64,000 bases of DNA from Schistocephalus solidus (taxonomy: Eukaryota; Platyhelminthes; Cestoda; Diphyllobothriidea; Diphyllobothriidae): positions 186,001-250,000 of the forward strand of contig WEDG01000370.1 of the NCBI GenBank assembly GCA_017591395.1, in the 5' to 3' direction. A program made the position numbers and the translations under genes. This document shows positions 45,497 to 56,937 of the stretch, piece by piece (the first letter of the stretch is position 1; each line of letters starts with the position of its first letter). Under the pieces are notes generated by a model that saw only the letters and a list, made by a program, of their open reading frames with translations, searched no databases and was not told where the DNA came from.

Positions 45497-46690
45497 ATTT
45501 AAAACAGTAAACAAAGGATGACTTAACATAAAGGAGGCAACCACCGCCACGTTTTTCAGCGCGGTCTTGTCGGTACAAATCGAAATTATCTATAGCAGGC
45601 GTCGAGTCAGAAATAAGAGAGTGAGCCCAGGATTCAGTGATGCACAGCACATCTGGATCAAGCTCAAAGGCTACTGTTCTAAGCTCAGCCATCTTATTTA
45701 CAACTGATCTCGCATTGAGTGAAACTAAGCTGAGCGTATTCCTGAGCTGCAGGTTACGCTCATCAGTATTTATAAAAAAGGATAATTTGGTGGCGGAGAA
45801 GAAAACTGGAAAGAAGAAACGAAAGGTGGGAAAAAAATTGCTCTGGTCTACAATTTGTCGAAATGTTACTGTTAAGAGAACTGAGATTATTGTACAACGG
45901 CATATTTGGATGAAAACCTTGTAAAGGAAGGCTATATTGTGGCATTTGAAAGAAATGAGATTTTGAGGAAAGTTAGCATAAATTGGCGGAAAACGTGCAT
46001 TTAAAAAAGGAATAAATGATTTCGAAAAACTGGTAACATAATGAGAAGCGTTAATTATTTGGGGATTTCGGCCACCTTTTGGGTTGGGAAGGATGCTAAC
46101 ATTAGCGTTCGCAGCTGTTGTTGATGCTGAGGGGTTAGCAGGTTTCCCATCGGTAATGACATTACTGATTTTAATGCCTGGATTAGCCAATGATTTAGAT
46201 TTCCTAGGAGTTTGCTTACGTTTAGTAGATTTGGCAGCTATAGCAGGCATAGTTTGCTTGGGATGAGAAAGAAGTGGCTTTGACACAATTTCACTCAAAC
46301 CAGGAACAAGGTTAACGTGTGAAGATTCAGCTGGAATCGAAATTCCTGTCGATCCGGAGGGCCGCGGGCTTTCATTAGCTACAGGAAAAACCTCTGAGAT
46401 AACTTTTGATATTGAAGGTGTAGACGAAGGCTTCTTGTTTGCTAATGAGGGTGAAACCCGACGTTCCATTGGGGTTTTATCCCTACAGATAAACAACTTG
46501 TTTTTTTCAAATATTGAGCTTAGCGCTCATGCTTAGAGAAAATTAGGTCAACTTCAATCGCTGAAAAAAGTTTGACCAGAACTGACGGGTTTTTGCAACG
46601 GGAAGACAACCTTTTAGCTTCAGCGACTTTAAAGTTAAAGCCGCATGAGTAAAGGAAATGAAATGCAACGTCCAGGGGTATGTGTTAGGA
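45497..46690 (-). mobile_element. LINE X-a, 5' half (ORF1 end and endonuclease start)
   Basis: Minus strand. The ORF1 end reads FLYSCGFNFKVAEAKRLSSR (46.6 kb) and FICRDKTPMERR (46.47 kb), both shared with X-D. A long Ser/Pro/Lys-rich linker follows, then the endonuclease start: LVSLNARSVVNKMAEL, VLCITESWAHSLISD, YRQDRAEKRGGGCLLYVKSS. It ends near 45,497 at the Gypsy junction, complementary to the half at 39,346-40,388, so both are probably one disrupted copy. 5' truncated in ORF1. Confidence 0.75.
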
Positions 46691-46739
46691 AGAAATCATA
46701 GGTCATTGCGGAAACGATGCATGGACGATATAATTTGGA

Positions 46740-48284
46740 GACGGACTTCTAAATTTCCAATGGTCCTTTTTCGGGGTCATGAAGAAAGCTGCTTGGGAAG
46801 GAAGAGGAAAATAAAAGGTTAATTGAATCAGTGTTAAGATAAATTAACAGGCTACGCTTAAAATTAGACAAATTATTTGATAACCTCATATCGATTGGCA
46901 GGTTATTCCAAAGAAAGCCATACCTGGAAGCAAAGAACAGAGAGCGTTTAGATGGAGAGGATAAAAGAGGCGGTATAATCAGTGAAGAATTACGTAGGTT
47001 GTTCGGACGACATAAGGGAGTAAGGGCTAGAATTCTGGGAATATTTGAAATATTATTAAGGTGACAAAAAAAGGCAGAAGCCAGCTTCCAGTCTTCTAAC
47101 CCATAGAAAGTTTAGGTAAGTTAACTGGCACCTGTTCGAGTAGGAGGTAGTCAAAAGTGTCGGAGGTAAGAGTTTCCAAGTAGAATGTCTTTGGACCTTT
47201 CTAATTTTAGAATGGCTAGACTTGATTCTTTAACCGAAGAATGGGTAGTAATGTTCGAGAATGAAAAGGACAAATATTCGATAAAGTCTTAATTCTATTT
47301 CCGGAAGCTAGAAATTATAAGAAATGAAGCCACAAATCTTTGCAGCTTTGGCTGTTATTCTATCGGCATGAAGCGAAAGATCTAAATAAATGGTGTAGCT
47401 TAAACCTTAGTCCTTGATCATGGAACATTCAGTCATACGGGTGCATTGAAAAAATAACGGGTTGTGGTTGTCTGTCAAGCCCAAATCACATATAATGACA
47501 TTTTAAGGTGAAAATTCCATTTGCCTAGTTGAACTCCACGCGGAAAGTGCATGCAAGTCTGCATGGATTTTTCTGAGCATCGTGGGGACGAAGATTTAGA
47601 GAAGGAATATACGCATTTAAGATCATCCGCATAAATAAAATACAGAGTGTTTAACTGCTGATGAAGTATCCTTACCGTAAAGAAAAAACAAAAGAGGACC
47701 TAGCACGCAGCCTTGTAGGACACCACTAACAATAGGGATCTCAGCTAAAAATGAGGACCCCACAATGACATTTTGTTAACAATAAGTTAGATATGACGCA
47801 ATGAAACCGATAAGGTGACTAGGAAGTCCTACCGCTTCTAACTTAACTATGAGTCTCCTATGAGGCACTTTATCAAAGGCCTTGCTAAGATTAAAATAGA
47901 TAACAACCACAGAAAGATGATCATTGCGAAGATTTAGAACCGACTGGTGAGATGTTTCACAAGAGCGATCGGAAAGGAAGCCATTTTGGGAAGTGCTAAG
48001 TAGTTGATTGGCTGTGCAAAAATTGGTAATTTCTACGGCAATTAGTTTTTCAAAGAGCTTAGCAAGAGAATGCGTTTTCTGAACACCGTGATACTTGTGA
48101 ACATCCGAGCTTGAGCCAGATTTAAATACTGGAATAATGATAAAGGTTTTTCAATAATCAGGAAAGAAACAATTCTCGAGAAAAACTGAGAACACTTTGC
48201 TCAGCGAAGAAGGAAAATCACTAAACTGTTTAATAAGGCAATTTTATATAATGTCGGTTCAAACTTAGCATGATTGATTTAGTT
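46740..48284 (-). mobile_element. LINE X-b, 3' half (block 2)
   Basis: Parallel to 37,545-38,734 at high similarity and in the same orientation. It extends about 190 bp further than block 1 before meeting LINE Y at TAGTT (48,280-48,284). Frames decayed. Confidence 0.75.
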
Positions 48285-49897
48285 CAATTTAATTGGGGAA
48301 AATAGGCATGGACCTTTGAGTATCCTATTTGTAACGTAAAATTCAGTTCGGTATACAGAGAGACCATGTGGGTAGCAAAATTTCAAATGTGGCCTCAAGA
48401 ATGTTCCAAAAGTCTTAACGAAGAGATTGTCATCAAAATCCGAAAAAGGCTCGTCTGATGGCATGCAACACATCCATTGCGCTCTACGCCACTTTAAAGC
48501 AGTGAGAGGATGGTTTTAAGTTGGTGGTCATCAGCACATAAAGATCCTTTTTGGTTTCCGCGTCTTGTAAGGCTTCACCGTTGATAAAGTAGCTTCTACT
48601 GCTGGCAGATCCGGATGGGTTGCCTAAGCGAAGTATTGTACACTTATGGACGTTGAACCGTTAAAGCCAATGATTCGACCATTCGTCCAACTGGGTTCAA
48701 TTTATATGTAGTTTATCTTCGTTGGCTAGGCTCTGGATTATATTCCAGATTTTTATGTCGTTAGAAAACATTGCTGCTTTACAGCCCAGATTCCTGACAC
48801 AATCGTCCACGTATATTAAGAACAGTATTGGCCCTAGTACTTAACCCTGAAGAACCCTATTCTCAACCGCAGCAGCACTTTACCTCTCTTGGCCGATGCA
48901 CACAACCTGGCATTTACCAACAAGGAAGTTTCCGATTAACTTGAGGAGGGTACCTCTGATTCCAATTCTTTTTATCTTCTATAACAGTCTCCTGTTCGGC
49001 AGAGTGTCCAAGGCCTTTTGAAAGTCAATGAAGGCGCGTGAACCACGTGTCCATCTTCAAGTGCTCGGGTCTACCTCTGGAGCGATTGCAGCAAATGTTT
49101 TGTGCAGGATCTTCCCTTTTTGAACCCATTTTGAAAATTTGATGACAAATTATGAGTCTCAATGAATTTCAATAATTCGCTCTTGATGATCGATTCCATA
49201 ATCTTGCATGTCAAGCATATGAGCCTATAGTTTGTCACTGACGCCCGACTACCGCTTTTCTTCAAAGGAGTTATATGTTTGGGTTGAAGCTCTTCTGGTC
49301 CTGGGGAATTCGAAAATTTTAGTTCTTTAAATTCCCTTCAGATCAGAAATTCTAAGAATATTATATGGCTTATGCTTGCAGTTGGCAGGTTATCCACTGA
49401 GGGGCGATGGAAACTTGCGTAGTTTGTGAAGACTGAACGGTATAAATGTGAAAAGTACTCGGCTTTGTCCCTATTTACAGCAATTTCGACACCCATGGTA
49501 GTCTTTATCATCGGGATTTGATGCTTATTCCTTGCAAATCTGCGAGGTTACAGTAAAGTAACTTTGGATTCTGTATTAAGGATAAGGCCTCAGCTTGTTT
49601 CGCTGTGTTTTATACTTGTTAAAATATGCGACTTGATTAGACTCAAAATAGTTTTCCCCAATTTGAACTTGCTGATTATTTCCATTTTTAGGTTGCTCTC
49701 TAGCCACCCAGGATGCTTGATCTGATGGACACTCGTTAGTGGGTAGTGCTTTTCCATGAGTTCCAGAAAAGCATTCCGGAAGAACTCCTAATCTTCCTTC
49801 ACAGTGCTTGAAAACATTGAGTTCCAGTTGAGGTTTGGTAAATCTGTTCGCATCTGATGAAAATTTCACCACCGAACGTTACGCCATTTTATCTCCA
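48285..49897 (-). mobile_element. CR1-like LINE Y (block 2), longer copy with target duplication
   Basis: Flanked by TAGTT at 48,280-48,284 and 49,898-49,902, a likely 5-bp target-site duplication within LINE X. On the minus strand it encodes CR1 RT words: KIMESIIKSELLKFIETH, SSNFQNGFKKGRSCTKHLLQ near 49.1-49.2 kb, and the thumb shared with block 1. The linker before RT lies near 49.6-49.9 kb. The catalytic part is decayed. 5' truncated. Confidence 0.75.
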
Positions 49898-50386
49898 TAG
49901 TTGGCGTATCTGTTTCTGAAACTTTGTAGGAACAAAATCAATTTTAGTGAGCAACGCATGAGATGGCAGGGGGATAGAAAGGATGGGATTGGTTTCACGG
50001 GTTAAATGTTTGGAAAAAAAGGAATTTAACAATTCTGCTTTGTCAAAATCCTCTGTAGTGAAATTATTATTGCAATCGAATAGGGACAGAATGACTTTGT
50101 GAGATTAAGCGGCAGAACGGAGGCGGAACACTTGAGCAACAGATCTAGAAGTATTACCATCGCTAATTGCTAGAGACTCCCTACGCCTATCTCGCACAAT
50201 CCTCATTTTGAAGCCAATTCAAATATTTGTGCGATCTTAAGGTGGACTGATAAAGAACTTATGGATGGATCCCTAAACTGCTTTCATAATTGTTTAAGTC
50301 AATTGTGAAGAAAGTGTGGGACCGTGGAAGAAACAGCATTTGATATAAAGGTCTTTTGTGGAATGAAATTGAGGAGGCCTTCTGTT
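49898..50386 (-). mobile_element. LINE X-b, middle segment (block 2)
   Basis: Parallel to 39,410-39,920 of block 1. Interrupted exactly after ggaggccttctgtt by X-D. Confidence 0.75.
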
Positions 50387-50628
50387 CAAGGTCAAGGTCA
50401 AGGTGCGCAGCTCGTTTTTAAAAGCTAAGTGAAAGTTCTAATTTTTTCAGGATTTTTTTATCCAAAGCTTAAATTACTAACTGATTTTTTGATAAAAACT
50501 TTGAACTTTTAACACTCTATCAACTATTTATACCTGTGGTGCTCGTCCACTTCTACAGGCGTGAACATTTAGAGTCAACTTCTTCAACCGTTATACTAAG
50601 AAGTTTCCTCAAGCACGTATAAAGGTCC

Positions 50629-51369
50629 TTGGTTAAAATTTTGGAAAAAACATTTGTCGCAGAATATTATTCGCCGGATTTTTTCCTACGTTTGACCAAA
50701 TTAAAGCCTAGCAAAATGAGAACGAATATCTCGGCTCGTCGAAAGCTCTCAGCCATTGCACCGAAGCGTTGCTTGGTTGCATCAAGTAGTCACAGCAGTG
50801 ATATGCATATGCAACCAATCGTTAAAGCTAAGCAGCTTGATCTCTCTGCTTTGCAAAATTGTAATGATTTTATGTTAAAGTTTGGATCAGTTCTCTCTAT
50901 ACTGGGGAACTTATTCGACGGTGACATCTCTGCTCTTCCCTCTCAGGAATGTCAGTGTCTGGATTCTCTCGTCCATTTGGTTGCCAGTGAAACATCAGAC
51001 CGACAGAAACGAAATTATAATTTTCTTTTAAAAAATGTTTCCCGGAACAGACGACCCACTGACGTTGCCGTAGACTTCCTGTACTCGTGCGGTTTCAACT
51101 ACAAAAAAGCGGAAGCCAAACGCATCTCCTCACGTAGCAAAAATCCACCTATATTAGTCACCCTTTTTTCACCAATCGAGGTGGACTCCATTTTGCACAA
51201 CGAGGTCGCATTTCTCGTTATCTAGAGGTTGCAAAATGTTTCCTTTGTCGGGATCTTACACCGATGGAGCGAAGGAATGTGTCTTCCCTCTTGCATAGGT
51301 CTTCGGCTTCTCAATTCATTATCCATAAGTCTTGTCATGGCTATGCAAACCATAATGAGATGGTACAGT
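50629..51369 (+). pseudogene. LINE X-D ORF1 (RNA-binding type)
   Basis: About 200 codons to a TAG at 51,223-51,225, with a second frame continuing to 51,369. The core reads SDRQKRNYNFLLKNV, DVAVDFLYSCGFNYKKAEAK, LVTLFSPIEVDSI and, in the shifted frame, FLCRDLTPMERRNVSSL. This pattern (DRxxRxxN, a central D-x2-V, a DLTPxER end) is common in ORF1 proteins of APE-type LINEs, which bind the RNA template. The true start may be the ATG at MRTNIS. Confidence 0.65.
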
Positions 51370-52139
51370 AATCTCCTATAGTGCCTGGTTCAAAAACCTC
51401 CTTAACTTCATTTCCCACTTTTCTTTCAACGAATCCATTAACGCCTTCTTCCTCGCGAATAGGAATTTCCAACGCAGTAGCTATCAGCCATGTCGTAAGC
51501 CCACCTTTAATGTCAGTAACTCCGTCTAAAGGGCCAAGACCGACTGCTTCTCCATTTCAACGTAGTTTTCCTTGTATTCCTACTGTTGACTTAGTCAACA
51601 AAACTGGGTCAAATCCACCTCGTTCCCATTCCACGCTATCCACTCCGGTCTTAGCTGTCCAATCTATTAAACGTATCAATAACCTGGGCAAGTCAAAGTG
51701 TGCTCCAAACTTAAGTTCAAAAAAGAAAAACGTTTTTAAAGTTGGGAAACCTCCCAACCCTCCAGCATCTACCATCCATACCCAAAATTTCCTTAGCAAT
51801 TATCCCAACCAATCAACTTCTCAGGCTCCCCCATTATTTAACACTACCCCTTACGGTAACAGTTTTCCAAAAAAATTGTTCCATTTTCAAATCTTATTCT
51901 CCCCCTATATTATTCCAATATTCCTCAAAATCCTATTTATAGGCCTCATATTTTCGCCAACGCAGAAAATAGCCTTCCTTTCAATGAATACCACCCAAAT
52001 CTGTTTCTCTACAATAATCCTAATTTAGTTAGCAGCAACAGCTTAGCTAACTATAGACAGCAACAATTTTACTTTCCGTCCGCACCTTTGCCTCTACAGT
52101 TTAATTCCCCACCACCAAGTCTTCCTTTTTATAAGTAAC

Positions 52140-52835
52140 GATAACCCTAGTTTGGATACTCGAACTACGCTAGATGTCATATAACTTAATGCTAGATCTG
52201 TTTTAAATAAGATGGCCCAACTTAAAGCCATTGCTTTCGAGTTAATGCCTGATGTTTTATGTGTAACTGAATCTTGGACCCATCCCTTAATTTCCGACTA
52301 TTTGCTTGTCATAGACCAGTATGATCTCTACCGTCAAGACCGCATTAGCAAGCGTGGTGGTGGTTGTCTTCTCTATATTAAAGCTTCATTAAAGCACTTC
52401 CAATTTGATCTAGATGTTACGTCATTCTCTAGTAATTACTGCTTCACATCCATTATCCTGTCGCCCCGGCAAAAGGCAATTCTCGGATGTATTTACAACC
52501 CGCCTTATTCATCCTCCGACGATGATGCAAAACTTTGTTAAATTTTTAAATTGATTTCGGAGTCCAATTTTAACATTAAAATAATCGCTGGGGATTTTAA
52601 TTTTCCTTAAATTGAGTGGATTTCAAACTTTTGTCCACCCAGATTACAGCCTTTCCTCGATACCATTAATTTTTATAATTGGTCCCAGCTTGTCCGTTCT
52701 TCAACGAGAGACAAGCCTATTTTAGACCTGATTTTCACAAATGACATTGCTCCCCTCTCCGTTGATTTTAAGCAGGGCCTCTTCCAAAGTGACCATACAC
52801 TAATTCAATTTGCCTTCCGATTGTTTCATTGAAAA
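52140..52835 (+). pseudogene. LINE X-D endonuclease
   Basis: APE-type: LNARSVLNKMAQLKAIAFEL-like start, VLCVTESWTHPLISD, YRQDRISKRGGGCLLYIK, LGCIYNPPYSSSDDD, IIAGDFNFP and PILDLIFTNDIAP with QSDHTLIQF. Two in-frame TAA codons interrupt near 52,540 and 52,608. Confidence 0.85.
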
Positions 52836-53359
52836 AGGCTTGTGCCGTTCGTACTTATCATGTTTTGACCTCGCAGATATGAGCTTACTTAACAACTTTT
52901 TGGACTCATTGGATTTGCAACATCTCTCCTCCATGAACGATGCACCAAGTCTTCTGACTTCATGTCAGTCGTTTCAAATAACATCCTGGAGCTTGTGCCA
53001 ACTAAAATAGTCAAGCACTACGCCTCGGAATCCACCGTTCCTCACTTTCTTTTGCCAAGACTAAAGAAATTAAGGAAGCATTTGAAAGATAAGTATACAA
53101 GTTCGTTATCTGTACATCTAAGGATCGCAGAGATTTTTGAATTATCCTCTAAGATTCGTCTTGCACGTGACAGAGAGAGGGAATCTTATGCTATCAGTGA
53201 GCAAAACTCTGCATAATCAGTTGCTCAACTGTTCCACCGTCGATCCTCCTCTAAACGAGGTTATGAAATTCCTCCATTACTAAACGAAGACAAAAAACTT
53301 CGTTCTCGAAGTCTCTGACAAGGCAGAACTGTTAAGTGCGTTCTTTGCAAATAATCCTA

Positions 53360-54770
53360 CGATGGAATCTGAAACGGTTCCGAAGTTTCAGGCATCCTCA
53401 TTGAATGTTATTAGCACTATTGATTTCTCCATAGAACTAATTCGTAAGCAAATAATTCGTCTAAAAAACTCGCACTCTTCGGGGACTGACGGTATTCCAA
53501 ACTCAGTTATTAAGAGAGTGCCGAGCTTCCCCGATTGCTTAGCCATATATTCTCAGTGTATCTTCTAAACGGATTCTTTCCTGACTCATGAAAGACATCT
53601 ATTATTCTTCCTGTCTTCAAGTCGGGATCTCGTTCGGACGTAAATAATTATCAAGGCGTTCACAAAACCCCGGCTTTAAAAAACTTCTTGAAAAAATTAT
53701 ATTTAATCAAATTCTCGACTTTTGCCTAGAAAATAAGCTCTTAAGCGACTCGCAACATGGATTTCTTCCTGGGAGATCATGCGAAGTGTATCACTTAGCT
53801 TTTTTAACATCGTCACTTCCCTTCGTAATGAGCAGCAGTCAATGGTTGTGATCTACTTTGACCTTAGCAAAGCCTTTGACTAGGTACCACACAGACGTCT
53901 TCTGGTGAAACTGGAAGCCCTTATCATCCGCTCACCTTTCCTTGACTTCATTGGTTCCTACTTGTCTTACTGCCGCCAGAGGGCCTTAATAAGTACTAGC
54001 TACTCGACGCCTCAGCTGATCACGAGTGGCGTTTTTCACGGCACGGTTCTACGTCCCCTTCTCTTCATTCTGTACATAAACGAAATTTCAACTTTACTCA
54101 CAAATTCACAAATTTCGTTTACGCTGACGATCTCAAGTGCATCTATTCATTTTTTAAAGACTGCCAATAGTTGCGTTGATAAAATCAACACTGATCTACT
54201 TATGCTCTCACGTTGGAGCTGTAGTTGGCAGATAGAGTTTTCTCCATCGAAGAGCAGTTTCATGTGTTTTGGCCCCGCTAATCTTCCTAGACCCCTCGTA
54301 TTTCAATAAAGTACACTTTTAGAACGATCAACCATAAAAGACTTAGGTCTAAGTTACACAAATAAGCTAGCATTCTCGCCTCATGTAGTTCGAATTTCTG
54401 CAAAGGCTGCACAGATATGTGGTTCTATATCACATTGTTTCTTACTTCCGGAAATAAAGTTAAACCTATACCGCATGTTTGTTCTTCCTATCCTATAAAA
54501 CATGCTGTTCCCTCTTTTGGGCTGATGAACGCCTCCGACCGCAGTAAGATGGAAAAAGTTCAGAGGGTTTCTACTCGAAGACTATTTTCTCTTCCTGGAT
54601 CCAGTATCTCTTATACGGATAGATGCCAGTTAGCAAACATTAAATTTCTGTGGGTTAGAAGACTCGAAGCCGGTCTCTGCTTCCTGTTTCGCGTTAACTC
54701 TAGCCCAAATCTCCAACGAATTAACGCTCTCACTCCGGTAGCAACTATCCACTTTGTATTTATTTAAACC
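53360..54770 (+). pseudogene. LINE X-D reverse transcriptase
   Basis: Motifs: KNSHSSGTDGIPNSVIK, SDSQHGFLPGRSCE-like, YFDLSKAFD with a TAG after it (53,881-53,883), VPHRRLLVKLEAL, TSGVFHGTVL (the usual SGVPQGSVLG box altered to FHGT, shared by X-E) and the catalytic VYADDLK in a shifted frame near 54,120. The C-terminal LWVRRLEAGLCFLFRVN region ends near 54,750. Confidence 0.85.
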
Positions 54771-54834
54771 ACGGTACTATTTTTGTAATGCTGGGGCCCT
54801 CTGGGCCTTAAATATATAATTTATTTATTTATTT

Positions 54835-55560
54835 AGGCCTTGCAATGTATCGTGGAAAAACCTTAGGTCATTATTTGATGAAATGCTTGGCCAATCCAGA
54901 GTGCTTGGAAAATTGTTTAATAATTCTTTGTTAACATGAGCAAAGTCAAAAATAGGTACGTTTTATTTCTGACTTTACAGAGTAGGAGACTGGAAAACAA
55001 CAAGGAATCAATGCGTGATCACTTGTAAAAGGTCTTGATTGAAATTCATTTTCAAATGATGGATGTAATTAGTAAAAATTAAATCTTTAATACTATCTTT
55101 TCTAGTCATTGAGCTTACTAATTGAGACATGTTTGAAAAGTAAATTGTGTTGAACAAGTTCATGAATTTTAGCGGAGAGTATTTGCAAGCCAGTCGATTT
55201 CTGGCAAATTAAAATCTCCTATGAGTATTTTGACATCAAACGGAGATTCTTTAACTTTTTCAAAGAGTTCATAGAACTGGCTTTCATTGTTGGAATAACA
55301 AGGAGGGTTATAGAGACAGTCAATTATGTCTTTTTTCTTGTGCTGGAGGATGACTGAAACGAAACAAGAATTTCCGGAAAACGAATGAATTCTAAGATCG
55401 TAAGGGGAATGTACAAGAGACGATGTAACGTAGGCAAGACAGCCACCGGCAGGTTTTCCAACACGGTCTTTTCGATAAATTCTAAAAATATCTAAAGTAA
55501 GTGAGTGAAGGCCTCCATTATTTCATTCACCACATTATGTTTATAATATTCGGCTTTTTT
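54835..55560 (-). mobile_element. LINE X-b, endonuclease region (block 2, right part)
   Basis: Resumes at aggccttgcaatgtatcgtg and encodes endonuclease words on the minus strand: FNLPEIDWLANTL, CLYNPPCYSNNESQF, KDRVGKPAGGCLAYV. Shortened at the endonuclease start. 5' end near 55,560. Confidence 0.75.
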
Positions 55561-55870
55561 AATTGTCCTAGACTTTCTTCAAAACCAACTTCTAACCATT
55601 ACGCAAACATCATAAGTATCCGTCCATATGTTCATTATCGACCCAATCAAGGATTGCACACATATTTTAATTAGCTTCAAAAGGGAGGATTGCGTGAGAT
55701 AGGCGTAGTGAGTCTCTAGAAATGAGTGATATGAATCCTTCCAGTTCTGTTGCTCAAGTCTTCCGTCTTCATTCTTCTGGTAAGGCTCACGAAAGCATTC
55801 CTCCTTTACTTGATTGCAATAAAAATTGCATTCCAGAAGATTTAAAAAATGCATATTTTATAATTTCCGT
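55561..55870 (-). mobile_element. LINE linker fragment, uncertain
   Basis: A 91-codon minus-strand frame (KNEDGRLEQQNWKDSYHSF and a following helical stretch) resembles the region between endonuclease and RT in APE-type LINEs. Not assigned to a copy. Confidence 0.35.
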
Positions 55871-55879
55871 CATTGTCAA

Positions 55880-56790
55880 ACATTGAACCCTTGAAACCAA
55901 TCGCATCCCCTCAATTCTTCTGACATCTCAAGAGTTGCTCATGACCATCAATTTTGTCCCTACAAATATTCAGAATTAGGTGGGCTAACTTAGCCAATTA
56001 CAATCAGTAGGATAGAAACACTTTCTAACTTTCCTTAGTAAACAGTTAAGAAAATTTCCTCATTTACTTAGCAAACATTTTCCAGTTTTGCTCGAGAATG
56101 GTTTCTTTTGTGACAAATAGATAACCTTTTTGCATACATTTTGGGTTTTAAATGCAACGACAACCAATTATTTTTCAAGACAACCATATGACAGGATGTT
56201 CCACCATCAAGGGCTTAGTTGTAAGCTACACCAATAATTAACCCTCTCACTTCATGCCGATAGAATTACGGCCAAAGCTGCCCAAAGTCATATTACTCGG
56301 AAAGTCTTACCTCCAACACTTTAAATAACTCCTATTTGAATAGGTTACAGTGAAAAAAACCTAAAAATTTATATGGGTTCGGAAACTGGAATCTGGCTTC
56401 TTTCGTCTTTTCCGCCTTAATTTTAGTTTACATATTCCCCGAATTTCAGTCTTTAACTCCCGTTAGTCGTCCGTACAATCTAAGTAATTCTTCACTAATC
56501 ACAACACCTCCTATATCCTCCATTTCTAAACGCCCTTAATACTTTGCTTTCAGGTATAGATATCTTTGGACTAACCTGCCAAGTGATATAAGGTTATGCA
56601 AAAACCTGTCTGCTTTCGACCTAAGACTGTACGTCTATATCAGCACTGACTATATAAACCTTTTATTCTCCTCATCCTTTCGAAGCAGCCTTCCCCGTGT
56701 CTCCAAGAAAGGACAATCCGTAATATAGACGACCGTCTCCAAATTATGTCTCCATACGTCATCTCCCGCAAGCACTATGATGTCTTCAGA
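55880..56790 (+). mobile_element. LINE X-F, rearranged fragment in inverted orientation
   Basis: Plus-strand pieces of family X: aattttgtccctacaaatattcag (as at 39,465 reversed), LHADRITAKAAQ near 56.27 kb, then the C-terminal end near 56.4-56.75 kb. Orientation opposite to X-b next to it. Several internal deletions. Confidence 0.6.
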
Positions 56791-56937
56791 ACCCATCCAT
56801 CAGCCAAATAATCGTAAAAAAATCGGCTCACATTGGCACACACATTGTAAGTCACCTCCGTTTCGTTTGCCGAAACCAATCATTACAATTCCAATCTAAA
56901 TATTTAAATGCCCAAGCATAACAAAAATAATGTTGCT

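Larger units (their letters stand above)
50387..54834 (+). mobile_element. LINE X-D, near full-length APE-type element nested in X-b
   Basis: 4,448 bp. The 5' end is (CAAGGT)3-like; the 3' end is a GGCCC-TCT-GGGCC hairpin followed by (TTTA)n. It carries ORF1, a Ser/Pro linker, the endonuclease, RT and a partial C-terminus, all broken by stops and shifts. Junction flanks rejoin to the uninterrupted sequence at 39,905-39,935. Target duplication is at most 2 bp. Compared with X-E it lacks about 0.9 kb between the C-terminal region and the 3' UTR. Confidence 0.9.
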
